Below, in pieces: positions 51,987 to 61,910 of a stretch of DNA of 64,000 bases. Numbering within the stretch: position 1 is the first letter of the stretch; each line of letters opens with the position of its first letter. The stretch is from Pseudomonas sp. MM223 (lineage in GTDB: Bacteria > Pseudomonadota > Gammaproteobacteria > Pseudomonadales > Pseudomonadaceae). The position numbers and the translations under genes are program-made. The notes beneath the pieces were generated by a model, which worked only from the letters and a program-made list of their open reading frames with translations, did not search any database and was not told where the DNA came from. The stretch spans positions 3,331,501-3,395,500 of the forward strand of contig OX352322.1 of NCBI GenBank assembly GCA_947090765.1, given 5' to 3'.

Positions 51987-52058
51987 AGGCCGCCTTTCAA
52001 TGCGCCCCGGTTGTGTGTAAAACAGGGGGTTCAGCCGACTGTAAAAGGACCCACGCGC

Positions 52059-53069
52059 ATGATCTACCGCCCCCTCGGCCACAGTGGCCTGCAGGTTTCC
52101 GCCCTAACCCTGGGCAGCATGATGTTCGGCGAGCAGACCAGCACCGAGGACGCCCTGCGCATCATCGACAAGGCCTGGGACCAGGGCATCAACTTCATCG
52201 ACACCGCTGACGTTTACAACGTCGGGCGCTCGGAAGAAATCGTCGGGGAAGCAGTGGCGCGTCATCGTCAGGACTGGATCGTCGCCAGCAAGGTCGGTTT
52301 CGGCCCGGCCGACGGCCTGCCAAACCGCAGCGGGCTGTCGCGCAAGCACATCTTCAACGCCCTGGAAGCCACGCTGACGCGCATGGGCATGGACTACCTG
52401 GATATCTACTACCTGCACCGCGAAGACCACAAGGTGCCGCTGGAAGAGACCGTGCAGGCCATTGGCGACCTGCTGCGCCAAGGCAAGATCCGTTACTGGG
52501 GCGTGTCCAATTTCCGTGGCTGGCGTATTGCCGAGGTGTGCCACATTGCCGAACGCGTCGGCGTGCCCAAGCCGGTTGTCAGCCAGCCGTTGTACAACAT
52601 CGTCAACCGTCAGGCCGAGCCGGAGCAGCTCACCGCAGCCGCTGCACACGGGCTGGGCGTGGTGCCATTCAGCCCATTGGCCCGGGGTGTGCTCAGCGGC
52701 AAGTATGCACCGGGTGCCGTGCCCGATGCCGGCAGCCGCGCGGGGCGCCAGGACAAGCGCATCCTGGAGGTGGAGTGGCGCCAGGAGTCGCTGGCCATCG
52801 GCCGGCAGATCCAGGCTTACGTAGAGGCCAAGGGTGTGGGAATTGTCGAGTTCGCCATTGCCTGGGTGCTGAACAACCAATGCGTGAGCTCGGCGATTGT
52901 CGGGCCGCGCACCGAGGAACAATGGGATACCTATGGTGGTGCCTTGGCGGTGAAGATCACGGCGGAGGATGAAGCGTTCATCGATTCGCTGGTGTCGCCG
53001 GGGCATGCGTCTACGCCGGGGTTCAATGATGTTGCGCATTATGTGAGCGGGCGGTTGGCGCGTAGCTGA
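52059..53069 (+). CDS. Aldo/keto reductase
   Basis: A 336-residue AKR of the NAD(P)-dependent group. Active-site positions are visible: Asp and Tyr in FIDTADVYNVGRSEE, Lys in IVASKVGFG, His in YLHREDHK, and the cofactor phosphate loop in AIVGPRTEEQ. AAAAGGA lies 9 bases before the ATG at 52059. It has no signal peptide, unlike the AKR at 19644. It lies between a flavoprotein and an old yellow enzyme gene, forming a loose cluster of redox enzymes; the substrate is unknown. Confidence 0.9.
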   Translation: MIYRPLGHSGLQVSALTLGSMMFGEQTSTEDALRIIDKAWDQGINFIDTADVYNVGRSEEIVGEAVARHRQDWIVASKVGFGPADGLPNRSGLSRKHIFNALEATLTRMGMDYLDIYYLHREDHKVPLEETVQAIGDLLRQGKIRYWGVSNFRGWRIAEVCHIAERVGVPKPVVSQPLYNIVNRQAEPEQLTAAAAHGLGVVPFSPLARGVLSGKYAPGAVPDAGSRAGRQDKRILEVEWRQESLAIGRQIQAYVEAKGVGIVEFAIAWVLNNQCVSSAIVGPRTEEQWDTYGGALAVKITAEDEAFIDSLVSPGHASTPGFNDVAHYVSGRLARS

Positions 53070-53082
53070 TCGGCTTCCTGTA

Positions 53083-53115
53083 CCGGCCTCTTCGCGGGTA
53101 AACCCGCCCCCACAG
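53083..53115. repeat. Single REP element
   Basis: CCGGCCTCTTCGCGGGTAAA (ending CCCGCCCCCACAG) is the canonical P. putida REP, here as one copy between the aldo/keto reductase and old yellow enzyme genes. Confidence 0.85.
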
Positions 53116-53207
53116 TGATTGGGGAGCCCTGTGCCGGGCTCCCGGTCCCCCCTTTCCCCAATCATCTCGGTATCGTGCGCACCATTGGTTTTCACCTCTG
53201 GGCTGCA

Positions 53208-54308
53208 ATGAAACTCTTCCAACCCTTGCAAATCGGCCCGCTCACCTTGGCTAACCGTGTGTTCATGGCACCCCTCACCCGCCTGCGCAGCCTTGAGCCC
53301 GGGGATGTGCCAACCGCCATGATGGCCGAATATTACCGCCAGCGTGCCAGCGCCGGGCTGATCATCACCGAAGCCACACAGATCTCTTTCCAGGCCAAGG
53401 GCTATTCCGGCTCGCCCGGCATTCATAGCACCGAGCAGATCGCCGCATGGCGGCACATCAACGAAGGCATTCACGCCGAAGGTGGCCACAGCGCGGTTCA
53501 GGTGTGGCACACCGGTCGGGTGTCGCACACCTCGTTGCAACCCGATGGCGCAGCGCCCGTGGCACCCTCGGCGCTGGCGGCCGGCGCACGTACTACCCTG
53601 CGTGACGAACACGGCAACCTGGTACGCGTAGAGACCTCCGCGCCGCGCGCACTGAGCGAGGACGAAATCGCAGGCATCGTCGCCGACTTCGGCCAGGCCG
53701 CGGTAAACGCCCGCGATGCTGGCTTCGACTTCATCGAACTGCACGCTGCCCACGGCTACTTGTTGCACCAGTTCCTTACCCCAAGCGCCAACCAGCGTGA
53801 GGACCGTTACGGCGGCAGCGTCGAAAACAGGGCGCGCATTGTGCTTGAAGCGGTGGACGCAGCCATCGCCAGCTGGAGTGCCGAGCGCGTGGGTATCCGC
53901 GTGTTCCCGCTGGGTGGGTTCAATGGCGTGGACAATGGCGAAGACCAGGAAGCCGCAGGCCTTTACCTGATCCGCGAACTGGCAAAGCGCAACCTCGCCT
54001 ACCTGCACTTGTCCGAACCGGACTGGGCCGGTGGCAAGCCGCTGCGTGACGAGTTCCGCCAGGCAATCCGCGCTGCTTATCCGGGGGTGATCATTGCTGC
54101 GGGTGCCTACACCGCCGAGAAAGGCGAAGACTTGATCGGCCGTGGCTTGATCGATGCCGTAGCGTTCGGGCGCAGCTACATCGCCAACCCTGACCTGGTC
54201 GAGCGGCTGCGGTTGCAGGCGCCGCTGAACGAGCACCGGGCGCAGTTCGATTATGCCAATGGGCCTGAAGGTTACACGGACTATCCGTGCTTGCAGCAGG
54301 CGTCCTAG
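53208..54308 (+). CDS. Old yellow enzyme (alkene reductase, NemA/XenB-like)
   Basis: A 366-residue FMN barrel enzyme. [12 protein letters not shown] carries the paired histidines that bind the substrate carbonyl or nitro group; [29 protein letters not shown] and [11 protein letters not shown] are FMN-site signatures. Such enzymes reduce activated double bonds, nitroesters and nitroaromatics with NADPH. The ATG at 53208 begins the usual [10 protein letters not shown]. The next feature is a strong terminator shared with the convergent cold-shock gene. Confidence 0.92.
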   Translation: MKLFQPLQIGPLTLANRVFMAPLTRLRSLEPGDVPTAMMAEYYRQRASAGLIITEATQISFQAKGYSGSPGIHSTEQIAAWRHINEGIHAEGGHSAVQVWHTGRVSHTSLQPDGAAPVAPSALAAGARTTLRDEHGNLVRVETSAPRALSEDEIAGIVADFGQAAVNARDAGFDFIELHAAHGYLLHQFLTPSANQREDRYGGSVENRARIVLEAVDAAIASWSAERVGIRVFPLGGFNGVDNGEDQEAAGLYLIRELAKRNLAYLHLSEPDWAGGKPLRDEFRQAIRAAYPGVIIAAGAYTAEKGEDLIGRGLIDAVAFGRSYIANPDLVERLRLQAPLNEHRAQFDYANGPEGYTDYPCLQQAS

Positions 54309-54330
54309 TCAGCACGTCAGTGAGTGAAAC

Positions 54331-54365
54331 AAAAAAAACGGAGCCTTCAATGGGCTCCGTTTTTT
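54331..54365. terminator. Bidirectional rho-independent terminator
   Basis: ACGGAGCC and GGCTCCGT form an 8-bp stem with a 6-base loop, preceded by eight A and followed by TTTTTT, so it can end transcription from both sides: the old yellow enzyme gene on plus and the cold-shock gene on minus. Confidence 0.92.
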
Positions 54366-54403
54366 AGCTGCCGTGCACGCTTTGGATCAGGCGTGCAGTC
54401 GGA

Positions 54404-54616
54404 TCACTCCGGACGGACCTGCGCCGCCTGCATACCCTTCTGGCCTTTTTCGGCAACAAAGGAAACCTTCTGGCCTTCTTTCAGCGACTTGAAGCCGTCC
54501 GATTCAATGGCTTTGAAGTGGACGAAAAGGTCGTCACCACCGTTCTCCGGGGTGATGAAACCGAAACCTTTTTCATCGTTGAACCATTTGACGGTACCGG
54601 TTTGTCTGTTTGACAT
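54404..54616 (-). CDS. Cold-shock protein, CspA family
   Basis: A 70-residue single cold-shock domain. RNP1 is KGFGFI and RNP2 is DLFVHF, the RNA-binding strands; [20 protein letters not shown] is the typical start. GAGGA precedes the ATG at 54616. CSPs melt RNA structure and prevent transcription termination. A long A/T-rich leader (54617-54780) is expected, as in cspA mRNAs, and is not coding. Confidence 0.95.
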   Translation of the reverse strand: MSNRQTGTVKWFNDEKGFGFITPENGGDDLFVHFKAIESDGFKSLKEGQKVSFVAEKGQKGMQAAQVRPE

Positions 54617-54854
54617 GCTCTGAATCCTCGAATGCTGATTGGTGCGTTTACGGTGAATCTTTAAACGGCCCTGTCGACTGACCGGCCTCCGCACGTTACA
54701 TCTTGAGTGATTTTAACTAATCAAGATACTGCCACTTGTATCAGAAGGCATAAAAAAAGCTGAATACGGCTATTTACTTCGCTAAATCAACCATCACCCT
54801 TGCAAAAAACCTTTGAGCGTTGAGGCTGTAGCTGCGGGCTACGGTATCAGCCAA

Positions 54855-55767
54855 TCAGTCCTCCCAGGGTACGCCTGGCTCCCAACGGGCCACCAACAGA
54901 TCGATGAACCCGCGAACCCGTGGCGACAAGTGGCGCTTGCTTGGATACACGACGCGGATCGGGTCTGCCGGTGGCCGGTAGGCCTGCAGCACCTCCACCA
55001 GGGTGCCTTCGCGCAGGGCATCGCCGGTGATGTAGGTAGGCAGGTGGATCAGCCCGAAGCCAGCCTGGGCGCTATCGAGCATTGCCTCCGAGCTCGTCGA
55101 TGTTCAGCCGCCCGGGGTCTTCACACAGGTGCAGCCCTGCTTCGGTACGGAAGCGCCACGGCATGGCTTTTTCACCCGCCAGGAAGGCGATTTTGTCATG
55201 GCCGTAAAGGTCTGCAGGCACTTGGGGTACACCGCGCCCTTGAAGGTATGCGGGCGATGCACAGGTGACAAACTGTTGCCAGGCGACGGTGCGGGTCAAC
55301 AGTTGCGAGTCTTCCTTGGGGGCGCCAATACGCACGGCAACGTCCACGCCCTCCTCGACCAGGTCGACGAAGCGGTCGGTGAAGCGGATGTCTGCACGCA
55401 GCTCAGGCCACTGTTTGAGGTACAGGTCCAGTATCGGCAGCACATGGCGCTGGCCGAACGACAGCGGCGCAGTCAGGCGCAAGGTGCCGGTGGGCTTGCC
55501 GCGGCGCTGGGCCATGGTGCTTTCCACCTCGTCCAGGTCATCCAGAATCTGCCGCCAGCGCTCATAGGCCACCAAGCCCTCGTCGGTGAGGCTCAACTTG
55601 CGTGTGGTGCGGTTGAGCAGGCGCACAGCCATGCGCGCTTCCAGGCGGGCGATACTTTTGCCCACCGCCGAACGTGTCAGGCCCAGGCCGGCGGCGGCAG
55701 CGGTAAAGCTGCCCGCCTTGGCGGCACTGACGAAAGCGGCGATGTCGCCGAAGCGGTTGGGTTCCAT
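54855..55767 (-). pseudogene. LysR-family regulator, frame broken by one base
   Basis: With one base removed this would encode about 303 residues. The helix-turn-helix (AAAAGLGLTRSAVGKSIARL) and most of the effector domain are in frame from 55767, but the last 75 residues (SAQAGFGLIHLPTYI) are in another frame. The break is near 55087, in the GGAGG of GAGCTCGGAGGC: removing one G gives Glu-Leu-Glu-Ala-Met-Leu. It belongs to the CrgA/DsdC-like group of LysR proteins. The neighbouring YdjM-like gene is on the same strand upstream. Confidence 0.85.
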
Positions 55768-55833
55768 GGTGTTTTCCTGGGGGAGTCAGACCGGCTTAGA
55801 TGGGTGCGCTTCCAGGTAATACAAGGTGCCGGC

Positions 55834-56904
55834 TCATTCCAGCCCTTTGTCTGCCCTCAGGTAGCGGTCGGTCCAAACGGCCAACGGCAGTGGTGGTTGT
55901 TGTTCGACGATGCGCCGCCAGATCAGCAACAGGTCGTTACCGTTGAACATCGAGCCAGGCCCGCTGCCTTGCCACTGTGAAGGTACATGGGCAACCCAGT
56001 GCCCTTGGCTGTCGCGGTGGGCCATGTTGAAGCGGAACGTGTAATTGCCGGGGATGCCCATGCGCAGGTCGGTGACCACCAGCGCATCCCCCACCTGGTC
56101 GTAGCGCAGCCAGTCATCGGTAAACCAGCGCAAGCGCTGGTGCAAAGGGTCACCTGCCAGCGCTTTGGCCAGTTCCAGGTTGCGCGGCAAGCGCTGCATT
56201 TCTGGCGCTTGCCGGTCGAAACTGCTGCTGATGCCTTCGTAGTAATCGCCGTCCGGGGTCTTGGCCAGTACCCGCCAGACCAGGCTGTTGAACGCAATGG
56301 GCACGGCGCGTACGTCGCTGGCGACGATGCCTTGCTGGTCGAGCGCCGCCTGAAAGCGCTGCTCGGCCGCCATGCGCCCGGCCAAGCCAAAACCCAGGTA
56401 GCAAGTGCTGAACACCAGGGCCATGGTCAGCAGGCGGGTAGCCCTGCCGGTTATGCCTTTGATGATGGCGTAGATCACCGCAGCCAGCAGCGGCAAGGTG
56501 TAGACCGGGTCGATGATGAACACTGCGGCCCAGCTTTGCGGGGTAGCCTGCAAAGGCCAGAGCAACTGCGTGCCGTAGACCGTAAACGCGTCGAGCACCG
56601 GGTGGGTTACCAATACCAGCCAGAACGCCACAAAAAGCCTGGGCAAGGTATAGCCCTTGCCGGGCCAGTATCTGTTGACCAGCCAGGCAAGTAACAAGGC
56701 CAACCCGGTGAGCACGAACAGCGAGTGGGAGAAGCCGCGGTGGTACGTCATCTGCGACACCGGGTCGGCGTAGCGGATAATCACGTCCAGGTCCGGCAGC
56801 GTGCCCAGTGCTGCGCCATATAGCAGCGAGCGACGGCCCTGGATGCGCCCCAGCACGGTCCCTTGCAGGGCCGCGCCGAGTACAGCTTGGGTGATGGAGT
56901 CCAA
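55834..56904 (-). CDS. YdjM/DUF457-like membrane metal-dependent hydrolase
   Basis: A 356-residue protein with four to five N-terminal membrane helices and a soluble C-terminal part. The DUF457 motifs are visible: MDSITQAVLGAAL at the start (if TTG at 56904 initiates), LPDLD, HRGFSHSLF and VTHPVLDAF, giving a His/Asp metal site. The E. coli relative YdjM is an SOS-induced membrane protein. An in-frame ATG at 56913 has its ribosome site only a few bases away, whereas the TTG has AGGA about 9 bases upstream and restores the family N-terminus, so I prefer 56904. It lies beside benF but is separated by a hairpin and probably not in the ben operon. Confidence 0.8.
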   Translation of the reverse strand: MDSITQAVLGAALQGTVLGRIQGRRSLLYGAALGTLPDLDVIIRYADPVSQMTYHRGFSHSLFVLTGLALLLAWLVNRYWPGKGYTLPRLFVAFWLVLVTHPVLDAFTVYGTQLLWPLQATPQSWAAVFIIDPVYTLPLLAAVIYAIIKGITGRATRLLTMALVFSTCYLGFGLAGRMAAEQRFQAALDQQGIVASDVRAVPIAFNSLVWRVLAKTPDGDYYEGISSSFDRQAPEMQRLPRNLELAKALAGDPLHQRLRWFTDDWLRYDQVGDALVVTDLRMGIPGNYTFRFNMAHRDSQGHWVAHVPSQWQGSGPGSMFNGNDLLLIWRRIVEQQPPLPLAVWTDRYLRADKGLE

Positions 56905-56912
56905 GGGTGGCA

Positions 56913-56936
56913 TTCCTGAAAGAGTCGTTTCAGGAA
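56913..56936. repeat. Perfect inverted repeat at the YdjM-like start
   Basis: TTCCTGAAA and TTTCAGGAA are exact complements (9 bases) around a GAGTCG loop, ending at the ATG at 56913. A transcript could fold here and hide the ribosome site, or the dyad could bind a regulator. It does not match the LexA box (CTG-N10-CAG). Confidence 0.5.
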
Positions 56937-56978
56937 GCTACCTTCATACACCCCTGCTGCGCAATTCCCTTGGATGGC

Positions 56979-58229
56979 TTAGAACAGCTGCCATGTGTAC
57001 ACCAACGTCAAACGGTTTTCGTCGATGTCGCTGCGGTAATTGGACCGCGCCATGGCATTGCGTACCCTGATCCCTAGCCCCTTCAGCGCCCCACTCTGCA
57101 CCGCATAGCCAATATCCAGGTCTCGCTCCCGGTCACGCCCTTCGTAACCCAGCCCGGTATCGACATTGTTACCCGTGATGTAACGCACGGTCGCTGTCAG
57201 CCCCGGCACCCCCATGGCTGCGAAGTTGTAGTCGTAACGCACCTGGTACGAGCGCTCGTCGGTGTAGGCAAACTCATAGGTCGGCACCTCGTTGCCCAAC
57301 GGCGAGATGTTGGCAAATACCCGTGGGAACGGGCTGTCGCCGTAGATGCCCTGGTAGCCCACATGGAAGCTGTGCCCACCCTGCCGGGCGGTGAACATCG
57401 AGAAGAACGCCTGGTTGTCGATGTTGCCGAGCAGCGCGTCGCCGTCCTCGCGCGCAGTGAAATAACCCAGGTTGGCGCTAAGTACCCAGTCCCCCACGGG
57501 TTTGCTGTGCTTCAGGCCGACAAAGCCCTGCTCGTAGATATCCTCCAATTGCCCATACCACAGGCTGACGCTGCTTTGGTTGGCATTGAACGCATAGTCC
57601 CCGCCCACGTAGTTGAAGGCATCGCTTTCGGCCTGACGCATCGGCACATGGCCAAGCATCGCGTTCATCTTGCCGTCGCCGCCTTCGTTGCGCAGGTGGG
57701 TGCTTTTCAAATGCCCGGCCTGCACGGTCAGCCCGTCAATTTCCGACGAACTTACACTGGTGCCCTGGTAGGTCGGCGGCAGCAGGCGGATGTCGCTGAA
57801 TGTCAGCACCGGCAGGTTGGGTTGCAGCTCACCGATACGCAGCTCGGTCTTCGACACGCGGGCTTTGAAGGTGGGCGCCAGGCGGCTGTACTCGTCGGCA
57901 GCACGGCCGTCGCCATGCACCGGCAGCAGGCCGGTGTTGGCGCGATCAGGGCTGCTGTCGAGCTTGATGCCCAACAGGCCCAGGGCATCCACGCCAAAGC
58001 CCACCGTACCGGGGGTGTAGCCGGATTTGAAGTCGAGGATAAACCCCTGGGCCCACTCCTCGGCCTTGGACTGCTTGTTGGCCCCGACAATGTCGGAGAA
58101 ATCGCGGCTGAAGTAGTAGTTGCGGGCACTCAGGGTGGCCTTCGAATCCTCGAAGAAACCGCTCTCGGCGGCCAGCAATGGTTGGCTGAGCAAAGTCAGG
58201 CCCAGGGCGACGCAAGGGGTGTGGTTCAT
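56979..58229 (-). CDS. benF: Benzoate-specific OprD-family porin
   Basis: A 416-residue outer-membrane 18-strand porin of the OprD family. A Sec signal peptide ([20 protein letters not shown]) precedes [20 protein letters not shown], the conserved first strands, and VYTWQLF ends with a terminal Phe typical of barrels. As the last gene of the ben operon it should pass benzoate across the outer membrane. It starts 54 bases after benE. Confidence 0.9.
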   Translation of the reverse strand: MNHTPCVALGLTLLSQPLLAAESGFFEDSKATLSARNYYFSRDFSDIVGANKQSKAEEWAQGFILDFKSGYTPGTVGFGVDALGLLGIKLDSSPDRANTGLLPVHGDGRAADEYSRLAPTFKARVSKTELRIGELQPNLPVLTFSDIRLLPPTYQGTSVSSSEIDGLTVQAGHLKSTHLRNEGGDGKMNAMLGHVPMRQAESDAFNYVGGDYAFNANQSSVSLWYGQLEDIYEQGFVGLKHSKPVGDWVLSANLGYFTAREDGDALLGNIDNQAFFSMFTARQGGHSFHVGYQGIYGDSPFPRVFANISPLGNEVPTYEFAYTDERSYQVRYDYNFAAMGVPGLTATVRYITGNNVDTGLGYEGRDRERDLDIGYAVQSGALKGLGIRVRNAMARSNYRSDIDENRLTLVYTWQLF

Positions 58230-58283
58230 TCCGAAGCTCTCTTGATCTTGTTTTTATGGGTAAAGCGTTGGGAACACGGCAGT

Positions 58284-59483
58284 TCATGGGGTACGGCGCA
58301 GCACCTCCCGGGTTCGTGGCTGGCGCAACCTGAGCAGCGTGTGGGCCAGCAGGCCGAACAACAGCCCCCAGAACGCCGCCGACAAGCCAAGGAAGGCCAC
58401 CCCCGAAGCAGTGACCAGGAACGTGAACAGCCCTGCATCGCGCTCGGCGGGCTCTGCCAGGCTGCGGGCCAAGGCTTCGCTGATCGCGCCATACAAGGCC
58501 AACCCGGCCAGGGCAGCGATCAGCGCGGTGGGAAAGGCTGCAAACAGCGACATCAACGTGGCACCGGCAATGCCCAGCAGCAGGTACAGCGTGCTGCCAG
58601 CCACCGCTGCCACATAGCGCCGCCGTGGGTTTTCATGGGCCTCCGGGCCAGTGCACAGGCTGGCGGTAACCGCCGCCAGGTTCAGCCCGTGGCAGCCGAA
58701 TGGCGCCAGCGCGGCACCGGCCAAGGCACTGGCGCTGATCAACGGGCTGGCTGGCGTGGGGTAACCCGCATTGCGCAGCACCGCCATGCCCGGCATGAAC
58801 TGCCCGGTCAGCGCCACCAGCACCATCGGCAGCGCCAGGCTGAACACCGCTGGCAGGCTGAACTGCGGGGTGATCCATTGCGGTGAAGCCAGTTCCAGCA
58901 CCAGTGCTTCGCTGCGGAACGCACCGCTGGCTACGGTCACCAGGGTGCCTACGCACAGCACCGCAGCCACTGCATAACGGGGCTGTACCCGGCGCATTAG
59001 CACGTAGGTGACAAACATCGCCAGTACCAGCAACGGCTGCACGGGCAAGGCGCGGAACACTTCGATACCGAAACTGAACAGGATGCCGGCCTGCATGCCA
59101 GCAGCGATGGACCCCGGCAGGCGTGCGATGATGCGGTCGAAGGCCCCGCTGATGCCGATCAGCAGCAGGACCAGGTTGGCCACCAGGTAGGCACCCACGG
59201 CTTGTTCCAGGCCGAGTTGCGGCAAGGCGGTGACCAGCAGCGCAGACCCTGGGATCGACCAGGCGATCACTACCGGCACGCGATAGCGCAGGCTAAGCAG
59301 CGCACCAAGCACGGCACTGCCCATGGACACGGCCCAGACCCAGGATGACAACTGCTGGTGAGACAGCCCGGCCGCTTCGGCGGCATGGAAAATGATCACC
59401 AGCGGGCCGGCGTAGGAGATCATCGTTGCAATGCAGCCAGCGACGATGGCGGACAGCGAACTGTCCTTGATCAGGGTTTTCAT
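58284..59483 (-). CDS. benE: Benzoate:H+ symporter, BenE family
   Basis: A 399-residue inner-membrane permease with about 11-12 helices, matching BenE. The conserved GCIATMISYAGPLVIIF in helix 1 and LAPFGCHGLNLAAVTASLCT later are family signatures. It works beside BenK for benzoate uptake. The start at 59483 follows the catA2 gene by 98 bases that carry an REP-like hairpin. Confidence 0.92.
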   Translation of the reverse strand: MKTLIKDSSLSAIVAGCIATMISYAGPLVIIFHAAEAAGLSHQQLSSWVWAVSMGSAVLGALLSLRYRVPVVIAWSIPGSALLVTALPQLGLEQAVGAYLVANLVLLLIGISGAFDRIIARLPGSIAAGMQAGILFSFGIEVFRALPVQPLLVLAMFVTYVLMRRVQPRYAVAAVLCVGTLVTVASGAFRSEALVLELASPQWITPQFSLPAVFSLALPMVLVALTGQFMPGMAVLRNAGYPTPASPLISASALAGAALAPFGCHGLNLAAVTASLCTGPEAHENPRRRYVAAVAGSTLYLLLGIAGATLMSLFAAFPTALIAALAGLALYGAISEALARSLAEPAERDAGLFTFLVTASGVAFLGLSAAFWGLLFGLLAHTLLRLRQPRTREVLRRTP

Positions 59484-59538
59484 GAAGCATCTCGCAAGGC
59501 ATCGGCCGGCCTTGGTGGCTGGCTCTTGTTCTGGTGTT

Positions 59539-59570
59539 GGCTTCTGCGCGGGCTTGCCCGCGAAGAAGCC
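59539..59570. repeat. REP-like hairpin between catA2 and benE
   Basis: GGCTTCTGCGCGGGC and GCCCGCGAAGAAGCC pair over 15 bases with one mismatch and a two-base loop. It may fine-tune relative transcript levels inside the operon. Confidence 0.7.
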
Positions 59571-59581
59571 AACTCGGTGTA

Positions 59582-60496
59582 TCAGGCCTCCTGCAAAGCC
59601 CGAGGCCGGCCGCTGCGTTGCTCATCCGCGCTGCCCTGGGCCTGCTGCAACTGGAAGTCGAACTTCAGCTCGGCATGCCGCCCCGCTTCGCCCTCGACAA
59701 ACACCACCTCCCCCACCAGCCCATCCCGCGTGGCATAGGCAAAGTCATCCCACAGGTACTTGTCCCCTGACAGGTTGATCTGCGTGGTCAGGTGCCGATG
59801 CCCCGGTGCCGAGATGAAAAAGTGCACGTGCGCCGGGCGTTGGCCATGGCGGCCCAGCAGGTCCAGGCATTCCTGGGTTGGCCCCTGCGGGTCGCAGCCG
59901 TAGCCCGACGGTACGATGGAGCGCGCACGGTAGCGGCCTTCGGCATCGGTGACGATGCGACGGCGCAGGTTGTAGGCGGACTGGCTCTGGTCAAAGAACG
60001 AATAGGTGCCACGGGTATTGGCGTGCCAAAGGTCGACCGTGGCACCTGCCAGCGGCTGGCCTTGCGGGTCGAACACCTGCCCTTGCAGATACATCGGTGT
60101 GGCCACGCCATCTTCGCTGCCATCGTCCATGCGCACCTCACCTTGGGCGATAGGCGCGCCCGCCACATACAGCGGGCCTTCGATGGTGCGTGGCGTTCCA
60201 CCTGCAAGCCCTGCCTGCTGGTCCTTGGCGTCCTGCAACAGGTCGAGGAAGTGCTCGATGCCCAGGCCCGCCACCAGCAGCCCGGCCTCACCGCGCCCAC
60301 CCAGGCGGTTGAGGTAGTCGACGGCATGCCAGAACTCGTCTTCGCTAACCTGCAGGTCTTCGATCAGCCGCGCGGTGTCTTGCAGCACGCGTTGCACAAT
60401 GCGTTTCAGGCGCGGGCTGCCTTCATCGTTGCCAAAGCCTGCGGCCTCTTCGAAAAACTGCTGTACCTCGGCAGTGTGGGAAATGTTCACGGTCAT
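59582..60496 (-). CDS. catA2: Catechol 1,2-dioxygenase, second copy type
   Basis: A 304-residue intradiol dioxygenase. The N-terminal helical dimer domain (about 1-95) precedes the catalytic beta-domain: GPLYVAGAP gives the first iron Tyr, SIVPSGYGCDP the second Tyr, and RPAHVHFFISAPGH the two His ligands. It cleaves catechol to cis,cis-muconate in the ortho pathway. Placement inside the ben operon rather than with catBC matches the CatA2 of P. putida. ATG preceded by GAGGTAACC. Confidence 0.92.
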   Translation of the reverse strand: MTVNISHTAEVQQFFEEAAGFGNDEGSPRLKRIVQRVLQDTARLIEDLQVSEDEFWHAVDYLNRLGGRGEAGLLVAGLGIEHFLDLLQDAKDQQAGLAGGTPRTIEGPLYVAGAPIAQGEVRMDDGSEDGVATPMYLQGQVFDPQGQPLAGATVDLWHANTRGTYSFFDQSQSAYNLRRRIVTDAEGRYRARSIVPSGYGCDPQGPTQECLDLLGRHGQRPAHVHFFISAPGHRHLTTQINLSGDKYLWDDFAYATRDGLVGEVVFVEGEAGRHAELKFDFQLQQAQGSADEQRSGRPRALQEA

Positions 60497-60526
60497 GTGG
60501 GGTTACCTCATCTTGTTCTTTTCGGG

Positions 60527-61854
60527 TTATGCCTGCGCTGCCACGGCCTGGGCTTGCCGACGGCCGCTGGCCAGGTGCACGGCCATGGCCAGGGCAGCGA
60601 TTGCGCCAGGGATGGCGAAGGCGATGAAGTTGAGTTGCAGCGGCAGGTTGATGCCCATCAGTGCGCCGCCCAGCAAGGGGCCGACGATGGCGCCGTTGCG
60701 GCCGATGCCCGAGGCCCAGCCAAGCCCGGTGGACCGCACCGACAGCCCATACATTTGCGCGGCGCCTGCATACAGCAGGATCTGTGTACCAATGGTGGTG
60801 GCGCCGGCAATGAAGATCAGCAGGTACAGCACCGGCATCGGGCTGTTGACGCCCAACAGGCTGATCGACAGCGCGGCAGCAATGAAGAACGCCACCTTGA
60901 CCTTGACCAGGTTGTAGCGGTCGCCCAGCCAGCCGCCGAGAATCGCCCCGGCCATGCCGCCAAAGTTCAACGCCAGCAGGAACGACAGGCTGGAGCCCAG
61001 GCTGTAGCCAGCGTTGGCCATCAGTTTCGGCAGCCACGAGCGAGTGCGTAAACCATCAGCAGGCAGCAGAAAAACGCCAGCCACAGCGCCAGGGTGCGAA
61101 TGGCCAGGCCGTTGCGGAACAGTTCCAGCACCGACGCACCGCCGGCTTTACGGTCAGCCGCCTGCAACACATCATCGGCCTGCACGTCGCATTGCGGGTC
61201 CAGCCGTTTGAGCAGCTTGCGCGCTTCTTCGCTACGGCCCTGGCGCACCAGAAAACCGATGGACTCCGGCAGGTAATAGAGGATCACCGGCAACAGCAAC
61301 AGTGGCACCGCAGCAGCGAAGAACATCGACTCCCAACCGAAGCGCGGCAACATGAAGATGCCGACGCCCGCCGACAGCATGCCGCCCAGCGAATAGCCGC
61401 TGAACATGATTGCCACCAGCGTGCTGCGCAGGCGCTTGGGTGCGTACTCGTTCATCAGGGCCACGGCGTTGGGCATCAGGCCGCCACAGCCCAGGCCTGC
61501 GATGAATCGATAGATGCCAAACTCACTCGGGCTACTGGCAAAACCGTTGAGAATGGTCGCCCCCGAGAACAAGGCAAAACAGATGGCAATGCCCTTCTTG
61601 CGCCCGATGCGGTCAGCCAGGCTGCCAAATGCAAGGGCGCCGAACATCATGCCGAACAGCGCGTAACTGCCCAGCGCACCGGCCTGCAAAGGGGTCAGGC
61701 CCCACTCTTTCATGATGACCGGCAGTACCACGCCGTAGATGAACAGGTCATAGCCGTCGAAGATCAACAGCAGGCCGCACCAGGCCATGACCATCCAGTG
61801 GAAGGGGGTAAAGCGCGCATTATCGATGATCGGGTGTACGTCAAGGGTTCGCAT
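60527..61854 (-). pseudogene. benK: Benzoate MFS transporter BenK, frame broken by one base
   Basis: With one base added this would encode about 442 residues, the expected BenK length. The aromatic-acid:H+ symporter motifs are FDGYDLFIYG in helix 1, the GSLADRIGRK loop, and LPESIGF after helix 6. The second half (GGWLGDRYNLVKVKV) is in another frame. The break is near 61040: GCACTCGCTCGTGG should read GCACTCGGCTCGTGG (Ala-Leu-Gly-Ser-Trp), so one G was lost. BenK imports benzoate across the inner membrane. It sits between benD and catA2. Confidence 0.9.
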
Positions 61855-61910
61855 GGCATCTGTCGCTCTTGTTTTTGTTGTGATGGAAAGCTGTTGCCTT
61901 GGGTTATTGC

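Noticed and set aside
52104..54236. A 710-codon minus-strand open frame opposite the aldo/keto reductase and old yellow enzyme
   Set aside because: Both plus-strand genes have catalytic motifs; the minus frame has no family signature.
56913..56936. Inverted repeat at the YdjM-like start as a LexA box
   Set aside because: The LexA consensus CTG-N10-CAG is not matched in base content or spacing.
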